NCBI RefSeq assembly: GCF_050633145.1 | Contig: NZ_JBOEFY010000040.1 | Coordinates: forward strand, 214,031-278,030 | DNA: 64,000 nucleotides | Direction of reading: 5' to 3' | From: Kordia sp050633145 | GTDB taxonomy: Bacteria > Bacteroidota > Bacteroidia > Flavobacteriales > Flavobacteriaceae | In this document: piece after piece, positions 1-7,849 of the stretch | How the letters are laid out: each line of letters opens with the position of its first letter | How positions within the stretch are numbered: the stretch's first letter is position 1 | Program-made: the position numbers and the translations under genes | The notes under the pieces: model-generated | Database searches by the model: none | The model's input: only the letters and a program-made list of their open reading frames with translations | What the model was told of the DNA's origin: nothing

Positions 1-3000
1 AATTCTTCAAAAGAAGCTTCTTTTCGTATCGTATCTCTCAACATCAACGTGTTTAAGAAACAACCAATCATATCTTTTAATTGATAGTGATTTCTGTTGG
101 CTGCTGGAATTCCTACTACTACATCTTCAGTTGCTGTTAACCTGTTGATTAATACTTTTAAAGAAGCTGCAAATATTGAGAATGCGCTTACTTTATATTG
201 AGAGGTTAATTGCTTGATTTTCCCTTGCATTGTAGCATCTAAATGAACCGTATAGAATGCTGATGCAGTTTCAGGCGTTTTTGCTTTCGGAGCATAATCC
301 GTTGGTAATTGGATGTATGGAATGTCTCCTGAAAGTTTTTCTTCCCAATATTGTTTTTGTGCTTTTAATTCTGGGCTTTCTAATAATTGGTTTTGCCAGT
401 TTGCATAATCTTTATAGTGAACCGTTAACGGTGCTAAGTTTGGTGCTTTTCCGTTGATTAATGCATCGTAAATGTCCATTAATTCTTTTGAGACAATTTC
501 TAACGACCATCCATCACCAATAATGTGGTGCATGTTAAAGAATAAATACATTCCTGTAGCATCTTTAGCAACTGCAATTTCGTACAATGGTTGCTCGTCA
601 AGACTAAATGCATGATCGAAGATATCTTCTCTGATCGTAGCTACATCTTCCACTTCATAGTAAGGTACGATTACTGGTGCAAATTTTCGGATTTTCTGCT
701 TTGGCAATCCGTTTTCTTCAATGAAAACCGTTCTTAATATTTCATGACGATCTCTAAAAATGTTGAATGCTTCTTCGAACATTGAGTGATTTAAATCGTC
801 TTGCATTTTGAATGCATTGTAAATGTTGAATTCTTTCGATTTCCCCTGGATCTTCTGTAACAACCAAAAACGTGTTTGCGATGGCGATAAATCGTACGCT
901 GCTGCTTCTGGTGCTGCTGCAATATTTTCAAACGTTTCGTCTAATAATGATTGCGATAAGCTTTCTACCGTAGGGTTTGTGTAAAAGATTTTGAATGGAA
1001 TTCGCTTGTCCATTTCCTTGTGCACACGATTAATCATTTGAGAAATCATTAAACTGTGCCCTCCTAATTCAAAGAAATGATCTTTTATTCCAATTTCTTC
1101 AATTCCTAAAATGTCTTCCCAAATACGAACTAATGTTTCTTCCGTTTCGTTTGTTGGTGCTACAAAGTTTTCTTTTACTACTGTAGAAGCGTCAATTTCT
1201 GGTAACGCTTTTCTGTCCAACTTCCCATTTGGTGTCAGTGGAATTTTAGGCAACGCTATAAAATAACTAGGAACCATGTAACCCGGCAATTTTGAGGTTA
1301 GCGTTGCTCTTAAATCCGCTTTATCTATATTTTCTGTAGCTGTGTAATATCCAACTAAAACTTCTTCATTTAAGTGTGTTTTTACGATCGTTACTACTTG
1401 CTGAATAGCTTCTGATGAACGTTGAATAGCTGTTTCTATTTCTTCTAATTCAATTCTGAATCCTCTTAGTTTTACCTGGTGATCTTTTCTTCCTAAGAAA
1501 GCAATGTTTCCATCAGCCATCCATTTTGCTTGATCTCCTGTGTCATACATACGCTCTGATGTATTGAAAGGATTTTGAATGTATTTTTCGTTTGTCAATT
1601 CAGTTCTACCTAAATATCCTTTTGTAACACCTAACCCCGAAAGGTATAAACGACCTTCTACTCCAACTGGAACTAGTTGATAGTTTTCATCTAAGATGTA
1701 TGCTTGTGTATTTAATAAAGGCTTTCCAACTGGAATTGTACTGTAATCATTTCCTTCAGATAATTGATAGTATGTACTATACGTAGTATCTTCCGACGGA
1801 CCGTATAGGTTACGAACTTCTGCGTTGGTAGTTTCTAATAATGTATTTGCAATGTCTACTGGAAACGGTTCTCCCGCAAGGTTAATCGCAACAACATTGT
1901 CTAAGCTACATTCTTTCGCCAATAAATTACGCATGCTTGAAGGCACTGTATTGATCAAAATGTTTTGATCTTCTTCTACATATTGTGCAATTTCTAAGGC
2001 GTTTTGCATTACACGAATGTGTTTTCCTGTTGATAATGTATAGAAAAACTCATACACTGAAAGGTCAAAACAATGTGATGTAACCGCATAGGTAATGTCG
2101 TGGTTAGTGTTTTTAAATTCTTGAAATGCCCAGTATATCATTGCCACAGCATTCCTATGCGTAATCATCACTCCTTTTGGATTTCCTGTCGTTCCTGATG
2201 TGTATATAATGTATGCTAAATCGTCAGCATCTTTTACTACATCAAGATTTGTATCAGCATAAGCCGCTGTATTATTGTTGAAGTACGCTAAGTTTTCATC
2301 GATAACGAGTCGGCAATTACTATCTTTCTCGATGTACTCAATGCGTTCTTGTGGATAATTTTTGTCAATTGGCACATATGCTGCACCAGTTTTTAATACT
2401 GCAATAAGAGAAATAACTAGTTTTTCATCTCTTTCCAGCTTTACACCAATAAAATCTGTTGTATTGATGTTATAGTTTTCTATTAAAAAACGAGCTAATC
2501 TATTGGCTTCTCTGTTTACTTCTTCATACGTAAACCTTCTATCTCCAAATACGATTGCTGTATTTTGTGGTGTTTTTTCAACTTGTCTTTCAAAAAGATC
2601 AATAATTGTCTCGTTTAACGGAAAGTTGAAATCTGTATTATTGAATTCATTTAAAATTAACGCTTCTTCAGCTTCAGATACTACAGCAATTAAGTCCGTT
2701 CTTTGTGCAATATTTGTTTCTAAATTTATCAACCACGATCTTACATTACGCACAAAGTGGTTTGCTATAGTATCTTTTGTAAAGTTTTCTGAGAATGAAA
2801 CTCCAATGGTAAATCCATTGCTTCCTTTCTCAACGTTCAACATAAATGGCAGGTTAAAGTTTGTTACGCCATAGTTGAACCCAAAAGCTGAATAATTTTT
2901 AAATGCATTTCTTAATTCGAAGTCTTCTCCAAATTTTGTGTATTTATATACTTCTTGAATTTCTGATTTTGTTTCTTGTAACAAGGCTTTGAATTCTTTC

Positions 3001-3299
3001 CCCTTTAATTCAGGCTGTTGGAATAACAATGGCATATTGTTTTGTCCAAGCTTTGTAGAAAAGATAAAGTCAGAAGTTTCAAAATATCTGTCTATTAATG
3101 CGCTGTAAATAGCAAATAATATTGTGTATTCTGCTATTTGATTTTGAGCGGTTATTTTAAGGAAGTAAGCAAGTTCTTCATTTGTGATGAACAAACGTTC
3201 TGTAGTTTTAGGTACAAATGTTTCTTCGGCAACAGGCGAACTGTTTTTTACTTTTTGTGTCCAGTAATCTGCGGTAAGTTTATTTTCTATGTTTTTCAT
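1..3299 (-). CDS. Nonribosomal peptide synthetase, N-terminal part (C-terminus beyond the left edge)
   Basis: This cytoplasmic multimodular enzyme would activate an amino acid as its adenylate, load it on a carrier protein and condense it with the next unit. About 1100 residues are visible with no stop before base 1. In order: a partial condensation-like region (about 1-215, starting MKNIENKLTADYW and lacking HHxxxDG), an adenylation domain (about 230-705, with TSGTTGNPKG near 366, YGPSED near 496 and NGKLDRKALP near 690), a carrier domain (LGGHSL near 745) and a complete condensation domain with HHIIGDG near 923. The pocket residues, read by eye against GrsA, are roughly D-L-Y-S-N-A-L-T-Y-K. 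This does not give me a confident substrate, although the D-L-Y start resembles some Cys codes. The ATG is 12 nt downstream of the antiterminator stop, so the genes are co-transcribed. Confidence 0.93.
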   Translation of the reverse strand, partial: MKNIENKLTADYWTQKVKNSSPVAEETFVPKTTERLFITNEELAYFLKITAQNQIAEYTILFAIYSALIDRYFETSDFIFSTKLGQNNMPLLFQQPELKGKEFKALLQETKSEIQEVYKYTKFGEDFELRNAFKNYSAFGFNYGVTNFNLPFMLNVEKGSNGFTIGVSFSENFTKDTIANHFVRNVRSWLINLETNIAQRTDLIAVVSEAEEALILNEFNNTDFNFPLNETIIDLFERQVEKTPQNTAIVFGDRRFTYEEVNREANRLARFLIENYNINTTDFIGVKLERDEKLVISLIAVLKTGAAYVPIDKNYPQERIEYIEKDSNCRLVIDENLAYFNNNTAAYADTNLDVVKDADDLAYIIYTSGTTGNPKGVMITHRNAVAMIYWAFQEFKNTNHDITYAVTSHCFDLSVYEFFYTLSTGKHIRVMQNALEIAQYVEEDQNILINTVPSSMRNLLAKECSLDNVVAINLAGEPFPVDIANTLLETTNAEVRNLYGPSEDTTYSTYYQLSEGNDYSTIPVGKPLLNTQAYILDENYQLVPVGVEGRLYLSGLGVTKGYLGRTELTNEKYIQNPFNTSERMYDTGDQAKWMADGNIAFLGRKDHQVKLRGFRIELEEIETAIQRSSEAIQQVVTIVKTHLNEEVLVGYYTATENIDKADLRATLTSKLPGYMVPSYFIALPKIPLTPNGKLDRKALPEIDASTVVKENFVAPTNETEETLVRIWEDILGIEEIGIKDHFFELGGHSLMISQMINRVHKEMDKRIPFKIFYTNPTVESLSQSLLDETFENIAAAPEAAAYDLSPSQTRFWLLQKIQGKSKEFNIYNAFKMQDDLNHSMFEEAFNIFRDRHEILRTVFIEENGLPKQKIRKFAPVIVPYYEVEDVATIREDIFDHAFSLDEQPLYEIAVAKDATGMYLFFNMHHIIGDGWSLEIVSKELMDIYDALINGKAPNLAPLTVHYKDYANWQNQLLESPELKAQKQYWEEKLSGDIPYIQLPTDYAPKAKTPETASAFYTVHLDATMQGKIKQLTSQYKVSAFSIFAASLKVLINRLTATEDVVVGIPAANRNHYQLKDMIGCFLNTLMLRDTIRKEASFEE

Positions 3300-3311
3300 G
3301 GTTGTAAATTT

Positions 3312-3839
3312 TTATGCGGTTAATGCTTTTTCTTCTAAATAAAATGATGGAATAGTTGCAACTAAGTTTTGTTTTAAAGATTCGATACGTACTAAGATTT
3401 TACTATTTGTATCAGCGCGAAGTACTTCACACTCTAATCCTTTTAAGGCTCCACAAATAATTCTTCTTTTCTCTCCTTTGTTAGGTAAATGCTCCTTAGT
3501 GGTAAGGTCTAAGATTTCATCGTCTCCAACTAAAAGTTTGATTTGTTCAATTTCGTGATCTTTAACTACTGCATATTCTCTTCCAAATTGTATGTAAGCT
3601 ACAGCTCCATTTACAGATAATGCTTTGTGAAAGTCCATAGGCGACTTAACGTGTACAAATACATACGATTTGAATAAAGGCTCTAAAAGAATCTTTTTGC
3701 GATCGCTCCAAGCTCTTTCTTTTTTTACTAATGGTAAGAAGGCTTCAACACCTGCTTCCTGAATACGATCGTAAACTTTCTTTTCCCAACGATAGTTAAC
3801 GTAAAGTACATGCCATTTAGATTTTGATGTAGTTTTCAT
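3312..3839 (-). CDS. UpxY/NusG-family transcription antiterminator
   Basis: The 175-residue protein has the layout of a specialised NusG paralogue: an NGN domain starting KWHVLYVNYRWEKKVYDRI (residues 8-26) with PLFKSYVFVHV near 53-63, then a KOW-like segment (ALKGLECEVLR, about 130-140). UpxY and LoaP relatives travel with RNA polymerase and allow transcription of long polysaccharide or antibiotic operons. Its place directly before a very long NRPS gene fits that role: it probably prevents premature termination within this operon. The 313-nt leader before it contains four tandem hairpin repeats, which may be its RNA target or an attenuator. The family is clear from sequence; the target is inferred from context. 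Confidence 0.9.
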   Translation of the reverse strand: MKTTSKSKWHVLYVNYRWEKKVYDRIQEAGVEAFLPLVKKERAWSDRKKILLEPLFKSYVFVHVKSPMDFHKALSVNGAVAYIQFGREYAVVKDHEIEQIKLLVGDDEILDLTTKEHLPNKGEKRRIICGALKGLECEVLRADTNSKILVRIESLKQNLVATIPSFYLEEKALTA

Positions 3840-3908
3840 AAGTAGTGGTTTTTGAATATAGCTTCGCTTCCCTCAGTCACATGAAGCTTCTTTGTTAAAA
3901 ATTTATGT

Positions 3909-4112
3909 TTTTTGAATTCCTAAGTCTAAAACCGACTTTTATAGGTCTTCTAGCAATTTTTTTGAATTCCTTTGTCTATATTGACTTAGTAAGGTCTTCG
4001 GGTATTCTTTTTGGATTCCTTAATCTATATTGACTTATTAAGTCCTCCTGGTAATCTTTTTAGAAGTCCTAAGTCTAAACTGACTATATAATGGTCTTCT
4101 GGTATTCTTTCT
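3909..4112 (-). repeat. Four tandem ~50-nt hairpin repeats in the leader of the antiterminator gene
   Basis: Four diverged units occur with a period of 49-50 nt; their hairpin cores are 3914-3950, 3964-3999, 4013-4048 and 4062-4100. In the transcribed (minus) sense a unit reads roughly GAAGACC..AAGTC-(6-7 nt)-GACTT-AGGAATTC followed by an A-run. The outer arm changes on both sides together: GAA/TTC in units 1 and 2, GGA/TCC in unit 3 and AGAAG/CTTCT in unit 4. This suggests selection on RNA structure. Unit lengths are not a multiple of three, so they do not encode a repeat peptide. Confidence 0.75.
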
Positions 4113-4152
4113 AATTACAATGTAAAAATACAAGCTACTGTGCTTGTTGCTG

Positions 4153-4839
4153 CTACACTAAAGAGTAGTTGTAGCTAATATTTTCTGAAACTACACTTTC
4201 TTGTAGTTCAGGAACTAAGCTGTTAGATGCCAATGTTTCTTCAGAAACTAACCCTTTGTTTTTATTATAGAATTCAATCAATCCATCATACGTAAAAGCA
4301 ACTGGGATTGTTTCAGAACCTAAGTACTCAATAGATTCTCCAATAACTGATGCTTTGATACCTAAAAGGCGTAATACGCGTAACAATTTGCTATCTATTT
4401 CAGCAAAAGCAATATTTCCTTTTTGCGCACAAACTGGTGCAATGGCACAAACCATTAATTTTTTAAATAAGTTTACGTCTTTTGATTCTTTTTGGATGGC
4501 AAATCTTCCGATGTGATAGATTTCGTTAACATCATAATTCGTTATGGCAAGTAACGGATTGATTCCGAAAATTTTCTGAATTGGCAATACATCAGAATAA
4601 TTCCATTTTAACACTCTAATAGCACCTGTAATATCATCAGTATCATTTTTTACTACAAAAATTTCTGAGTTTTCAGCGTACTTAATTTCTTCGTCGCAAA
4701 TTGAGTTAATATCATCCTCATAATTTTGTGGCAAAACATTATTTGAGTGATGTTTAAAGTTTTCAGTTACGATAAATTTTGCTAGGTCTAAGATTTGTCC
4801 TTTTCCTAAATTTTCTGGGTAGTTTCTTTCAAGATTCAT
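4153..4839 (-). CDS. FeeM/LuxI-like GNAT-fold N-acyltransferase
   Basis: The 228-residue cytoplasmic protein resembles the N-acyl amino acid synthase / autoinducer synthase branch of the GNAT fold. The central strand block reads EIFVVKNDTDDITGAIRVLK (about 59-78), followed by IYHIGRFAIQKE (about 107-118), a helix with LFKKLMVCAIAP, and then AFAEIDSKLLRVLRLLG. That last stretch matches the usual family block before the acyl pocket. Such enzymes move an acyl chain from acyl-ACP or acyl-CoA to an amine. As first gene of the NRPS transcription unit it may supply an acylated starter, or make a small acyl amine signal. The exact substrate is unknown, and a family search should test the assignment. 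The C-terminal 40 residues are Ser/Glu-rich and less conserved in appearance. Confidence 0.65.
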   Translation of the reverse strand: MNLERNYPENLGKGQILDLAKFIVTENFKHHSNNVLPQNYEDDINSICDEEIKYAENSEIFVVKNDTDDITGAIRVLKWNYSDVLPIQKIFGINPLLAITNYDVNEIYHIGRFAIQKESKDVNLFKKLMVCAIAPVCAQKGNIAFAEIDSKLLRVLRLLGIKASVIGESIEYLGSETIPVAFTYDGLIEFYNKNKGLVSEETLASNSLVPELQESVVSENISYNYSLV

Positions 4840-4855
4840 GGTTAAATATTTGATT

Positions 4856-4901
4856 CAAAACTATCCCTAAGAGCACCCGAATTCGTTACACAAAAGTGTA
4901 G
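4856..4901 (-). promoter_or_regulatory. Promoter of the acyltransferase-NRPS operon with LuxR-type operator
   Basis: Reading the minus strand, a perfect Bacteroidota -7 box TAGTTTTG (4856-4863) is preceded after 22 nt by the dyad at 4886-4901 (plus strand TTACACAAAAGTGTAG). The dyad centre lies near -41 relative to the likely start, the usual place for a class II activator. The same arrangement with the same 22-nt spacing occurs before the E1-like gene. Confidence 0.65.
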
Positions 4902-4923
4902 TAACTAGCGTATTACCTAAAAA

Positions 4924-4939
4924 CCACCCTTTAGGGTAG
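4924..4939. promoter_or_regulatory. Second copy of the 16-bp dyad operator
   Basis: The sequence CCACCCTTTAGGGTAG is an imperfect palindrome of the same type as the promoter-proximal dyad. It starts 38 bp upstream of that copy. Confidence 0.5.
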
Positions 4940-4960
4940 GTTTGAAAAAAACTTGAAATC

Positions 4961-4976
4961 CTACCCTTTTGTGTAG
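4961..4976. promoter_or_regulatory. Third copy of the 16-bp dyad operator
   Basis: CTACCCTTTTGTGTAG is the exact reverse complement of the operator before the E1-like gene (7165-7180). It starts 37 bp from the second copy, so the three copies are evenly spaced. Confidence 0.6.
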
Positions 4977-5005
4977 GCTTTTAGAAGCAGAAAAAAGGCA
5001 TAAAA

Positions 5006-5029
5006 AAAAGTGCGCATTTGCGCACTTTT
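5006..5029 (-). terminator. Intrinsic terminator-like hairpin
   Basis: An 11-bp stem, AAAAGTGCGCA with TGCGCACTTTT and a very short loop, is followed on the minus strand by eight T residues. It lies between divergent genes and points toward the acyltransferase. It would therefore stop a minus-strand transcript that starts somewhere in 5030-5606; no gene is visible there. Confidence 0.6.
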
Positions 5030-5606
5030 GTAATTGTTATTTTCTAAAAAATTATTGTTTTTTAACCTGAAGCCAGGTATTATAAGGAGTGAAGAAATTA
5101 TGCTTTATAAAATGTTTAATTGGTCATGTTAATAGCAATGACTATATTTGTTTTGATACAGAATTTCATTCTGTAAGAAAAATAACAAACTCCTCCATAT
5201 TGTTTTTTCTTTACATCATTGAAAAGTTGTGATTGTAGCCATGAAAAAGATCACATCTATGTATCATTTTTCACGTAAAACATATAAATCTTACTAAATT
5301 TTGTAGTATTGACATTTATAGTATATGATGAAAAAAGAATTTTATGATATTTAACCAATATTCGTAGCTCGTATTAATGGTTAATTAGTAATGTATAATT
5401 AATATTAAAAAATTGAATAAATAAAGTAACCTAAAAAAAACCAGAATAAAATAATTATAGATTTCCCAAATAAATAAGGGATTGGGAATTGTTCTATAAA
5501 GTATGTTTATCATATAATTAGTTGTATGATAAATAAGCGTGTTTACTTCGTCCTAACCAAGCGAAAAATAGCGTTGTATACTTTTTAGTACATTAAATAT
5601 TTTACT
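5030..5606. other. AT-rich intergenic region without a convincing gene
   Basis: I see only very short open frames: 10 codons from 5100, behind an AAGGAG-like stretch, and 18 codons from 5241. A small hairpin, ACCTG-AAGC-CAGGT, lies at 5065-5078. The region must hold the promoter of the LuxR-family gene, but I could not identify a perfect -7 box. Confidence 0.5.
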
Positions 5607-6365
5607 ATGAACGATGTTAATGATTTTTTTTCTTTTAGGAATACTGTAAATAATATTTCTAATAATGATCAGCAGAAAACTGCTAACTACTTAGAGCCAG
5701 TCATGGCTTTTGCCAGAACCACTTACAAAAGTATCTACATTATTGATTACCAACAAAAAGGATTTGAATATGTTTCCGACAATCCACTATTTCTCTGTGG
5801 CCATTCAGCCAAAGAAGTGGAAGAAATGGGATATGCATTCTATTTTAAATATGTCATAGAGGAGGATTTGAATCTTTTGTTTAAAATTAATGAAGCTGGA
5901 TTTGAGTTTTATGAACGAATTCCATTAGAGGATCGTAAAAATTATACAATCTCGTATGATTACCATCTTAAAAATCAAGAAGGCAAGACCATATTAATAA
6001 ATCAAAAATTGACTCCCATGTTTTTAACCAACGAAGGTAAAATATGGAAAGCATTATGTATCATTTCATTGTCTGCCGAACAACAAGCAGGAAATATCAC
6101 TATTTATAAAAAAGGTGATAACAAATTATTTAGATACGACTTAGATGGTAACTTTTGGAGAACTTCAGAACGAATAAAGTTAACCAATAGAGAAAAAGAA
6201 ATTCTTTTATTCTCTACTAGAGGATATACTATTAACGAAATTGCCGAATCGATCTTCGTGTCTCCAGATACTGTGAAGTTTCACAGAAGAAAACTTTTTG
6301 ACAAATTAGATGTTACAAATATATCTGAGGCAATTGCCTATGCTACCAATAATAAGTTGATTTAA
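5607..6365 (+). CDS. LuxR-family transcriptional regulator with PAS-like sensor domain
   Basis: The 252-residue protein has a PAS-like N-terminal half (about 35-165; FEYVSDNPLFLCGHS and later LTPMFLTNEGKIWKALCIIS). Its C-terminal LuxR-type HTH (about 191-252) has the typical LTNREKEILLFSTRGYTINE start, with the recognition helix region VSPDTVKFHRRKLFDKL. There is no receiver domain, so it acts as a one-component sensor, or binds its ligand in the PAS fold. It sits between the two transcription units that share a 16-bp dyad, and LuxR-family HTH proteins bind such dyads. I infer that it is the local activator of the acyltransferase-NRPS operon and the E1-like gene. No copy of the dyad precedes its own gene, so autoregulation is not evident. 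Confidence 0.88.
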   Translation: MNDVNDFFSFRNTVNNISNNDQQKTANYLEPVMAFARTTYKSIYIIDYQQKGFEYVSDNPLFLCGHSAKEVEEMGYAFYFKYVIEEDLNLLFKINEAGFEFYERIPLEDRKNYTISYDYHLKNQEGKTILINQKLTPMFLTNEGKIWKALCIISLSAEQQAGNITIYKKGDNKLFRYDLDGNFWRTSERIKLTNREKEILLFSTRGYTINEIAESIFVSPDTVKFHRRKLFDKLDVTNISEAIAYATNNKLI

Positions 6366-7117
6366 TTTAATATTGTCGATAAATAGAATTCAGGAAACTT
6401 TTTGTACTCTTTCCCTGTTGCAATATTGTATGCAATATGTGCACACATTGCTGCTACAGTCCAAGAAGCTACTGATAATTGCGGTGGAGGAAGTATTTCC
6501 GTTTCCGCTTTATATTTGGCAATAATTTCATCAATCCATACATGTGGTGTTCCCCAAAATTTCAAATAGTTAGACGCGTATTCAACCACATTTACTTCAC
6601 TAAATGGACTTCCATCTGGTTTTTTAATACTATCTAACAATAAACCGTTTGGTGCAATTACAGTTACCAATCCTCCCCAACCTAAATTGTAAGGATGTAA
6701 TACAGGTATATCATTTTCTTGACAAATTTTATCAAACACTAATGGAACATCTGTTGAAAAATCAAGTGCATTAATGGCAATTTTATGACCTTTTATATAT
6801 TCTTCAACATTGTCAACTGTTAAAAATGTATTGTGAACTTTAATAGTTGCTTCAGAATTAATTGCTAATAATCTATTTTTAATAGCTTCTGTTTTATCAA
6901 CGTCTATATCGTTTTCTGTGTAGTTTTGACGATTCAAATTTGATTTTTCTACATGATCTCCATCAATAATTGTAATGTTTTCAAATCCTAATCGTAATGC
7001 ACATTCAGCAATAACACTTCCTATACCAGATCCACCTAAAACTATGGGGGTATTTTTAATGATTTCTTGCTCTTGTTCTGTTAAGTAGATTCTGTTTCTA
7101 GAGTATCTGTCGCTCAT
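6362..7117 (-). CDS. E1-like adenylyltransferase (ThiF/MoeB/HesA fold)
   Basis: This cytoplasmic enzyme has the ATP-binding core of ubiquitin-activating-like proteins: GGSGIGSVIAE (the GxGxxG loop), IIDGDHVEKSNLNRQ with the Asp and Arg that hold ATP, and the conserved KTEAIKNRL helix. Known relatives adenylate the C-terminus of a small protein or peptide, or drive cyclisation. Unlike canonical MoeB and ThiF there are no paired CxxC zinc motifs, and no obvious catalytic Cys is placed as in E1 enzymes. I chose the MSDRYSRN start (7117): it sits behind a clear promoter, and the upstream in-frame codons cover the operator. The gene converges on the LuxR gene, overlapping its stop by 4 nt. The shared operator suggests that it works with the NRPS product. 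The substrate is unknown. Confidence 0.8.
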   Translation of the reverse strand: MSDRYSRNRIYLTEQEQEIIKNTPIVLGGSGIGSVIAECALRLGFENITIIDGDHVEKSNLNRQNYTENDIDVDKTEAIKNRLLAINSEATIKVHNTFLTVDNVEEYIKGHKIAINALDFSTDVPLVFDKICQENDIPVLHPYNLGWGGLVTVIAPNGLLLDSIKKPDGSPFSEVNVVEYASNYLKFWGTPHVWIDEIIAKYKAETEILPPPQLSVASWTVAAMCAHIAYNIATGKEYKKFPEFYLSTILN

Positions 7118-7134
7118 CTTGATGATTTTTGTTT

Positions 7135-7180
7135 CAAAGGTAATACCGTGCCGAATGTCTGTCACTACACAAAAGGGTAG
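7135..7180 (-). promoter_or_regulatory. Promoter of the E1-like gene with LuxR-type operator
   Basis: On the minus strand a perfect -7 box TACCTTTG (7135-7142) lies 22 nt downstream of the dyad CTACACAAAAGGGTAG (plus strand, 7165-7180). The dyad starts 48 nt before the start codon, against 47 nt at the acyltransferase gene. That repeated geometry is the main evidence that it is a regulator site. Confidence 0.65.
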
Positions 7181-7731
7181 CTTTTGTATTTTACCTAGTA
7201 ATATTAGCAAAAAAATGAATAGAATTAAATGTAAATTCTCATTATTTTACAAGAAATTAGTCTTTTTCAAAAAATCGAAAAAATAAAGTAGGAAAAAACT
7301 CATTTTTATAAATATAACATTCTTTATTTTACGATAAACAAAGGGATTGTTATATTATTACAACTCTTCGACTAAGTAAAATTTTTGTAGGTTATTTTCT
7401 ATTTTTAAGGCATTCTATTGACTAGAATGAGTCATTTTTATACCAAATAACACCATCATTTTTAGAAGGCATATTTGTCTTAAAAGTTCGTGAATTTAAA
7501 ATTATTTTTTACCTGAAAATATAAAATGAATGTATATTTTGAGTTTTTCTAAATAAATTTTGTTCCAAAAAAGCTATATACTCAATACTATTTTTTCTAT
7601 TAAAAGTCTAAAAAAAATTCAATAAGGGAAACCGTAAAACTTCATGTATTAATTGTTTTAAATTTGAGATAAAATAATCCTAATTAATTACGTTATAAGT
7701 GTACGATCATACACCCGAATGACTCAATAAA
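7181..7731. other. AT-rich intergenic region without a convincing gene
   Basis: No open frame with a sensible start is visible. The only structured element is the inverted repeat CATTCTA-TTGAC-TAGAATG at 7411-7429, whose role is unknown. It separates the peptide-synthesis locus from the envelope operon. Confidence 0.5.
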
Positions 7732-7761
7732 TTTAACATTAAAAACATTTTCTTATATTTA
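7732..7761 (+). promoter_or_regulatory. Possible promoter of the vWA-ATPase-transpeptidase operon
   Basis: TATATTTA (7754-7761) resembles the TAnnTTTG -7 box with one mismatch, and TTTA (7732-7735) lies 18 nt upstream. The match is weak and the call is tentative. The start codon follows about 90 nt downstream. Confidence 0.25.
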
Positions 7762-7849
7762 GTTCAGATTCGTATTACATGAAGTCTAAAGTACAAGATA
7801 TAAGCGAACTCTTAATCCAAAAATTTAAATTATAAAACCGCTGAATTTA

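Noticed and set aside
2503..2874. 123-codon plus-strand open frame
   Set aside because: It lies antisense inside the adenylation and condensation coding region of the NRPS and shows no protein-like motif.
5241..5297. 18-codon frame (MKKITSMYHF...) between the acyltransferase and LuxR genes
   Set aside because: No ribosome binding site, terminator or leader motif supports it as a signal peptide gene.
7411..7429. Inverted repeat CATTCTA-TTGAC-TAGAATG
   Set aside because: It is short and single-copy, with no matching copy or T-run, so operator or terminator function cannot be argued.
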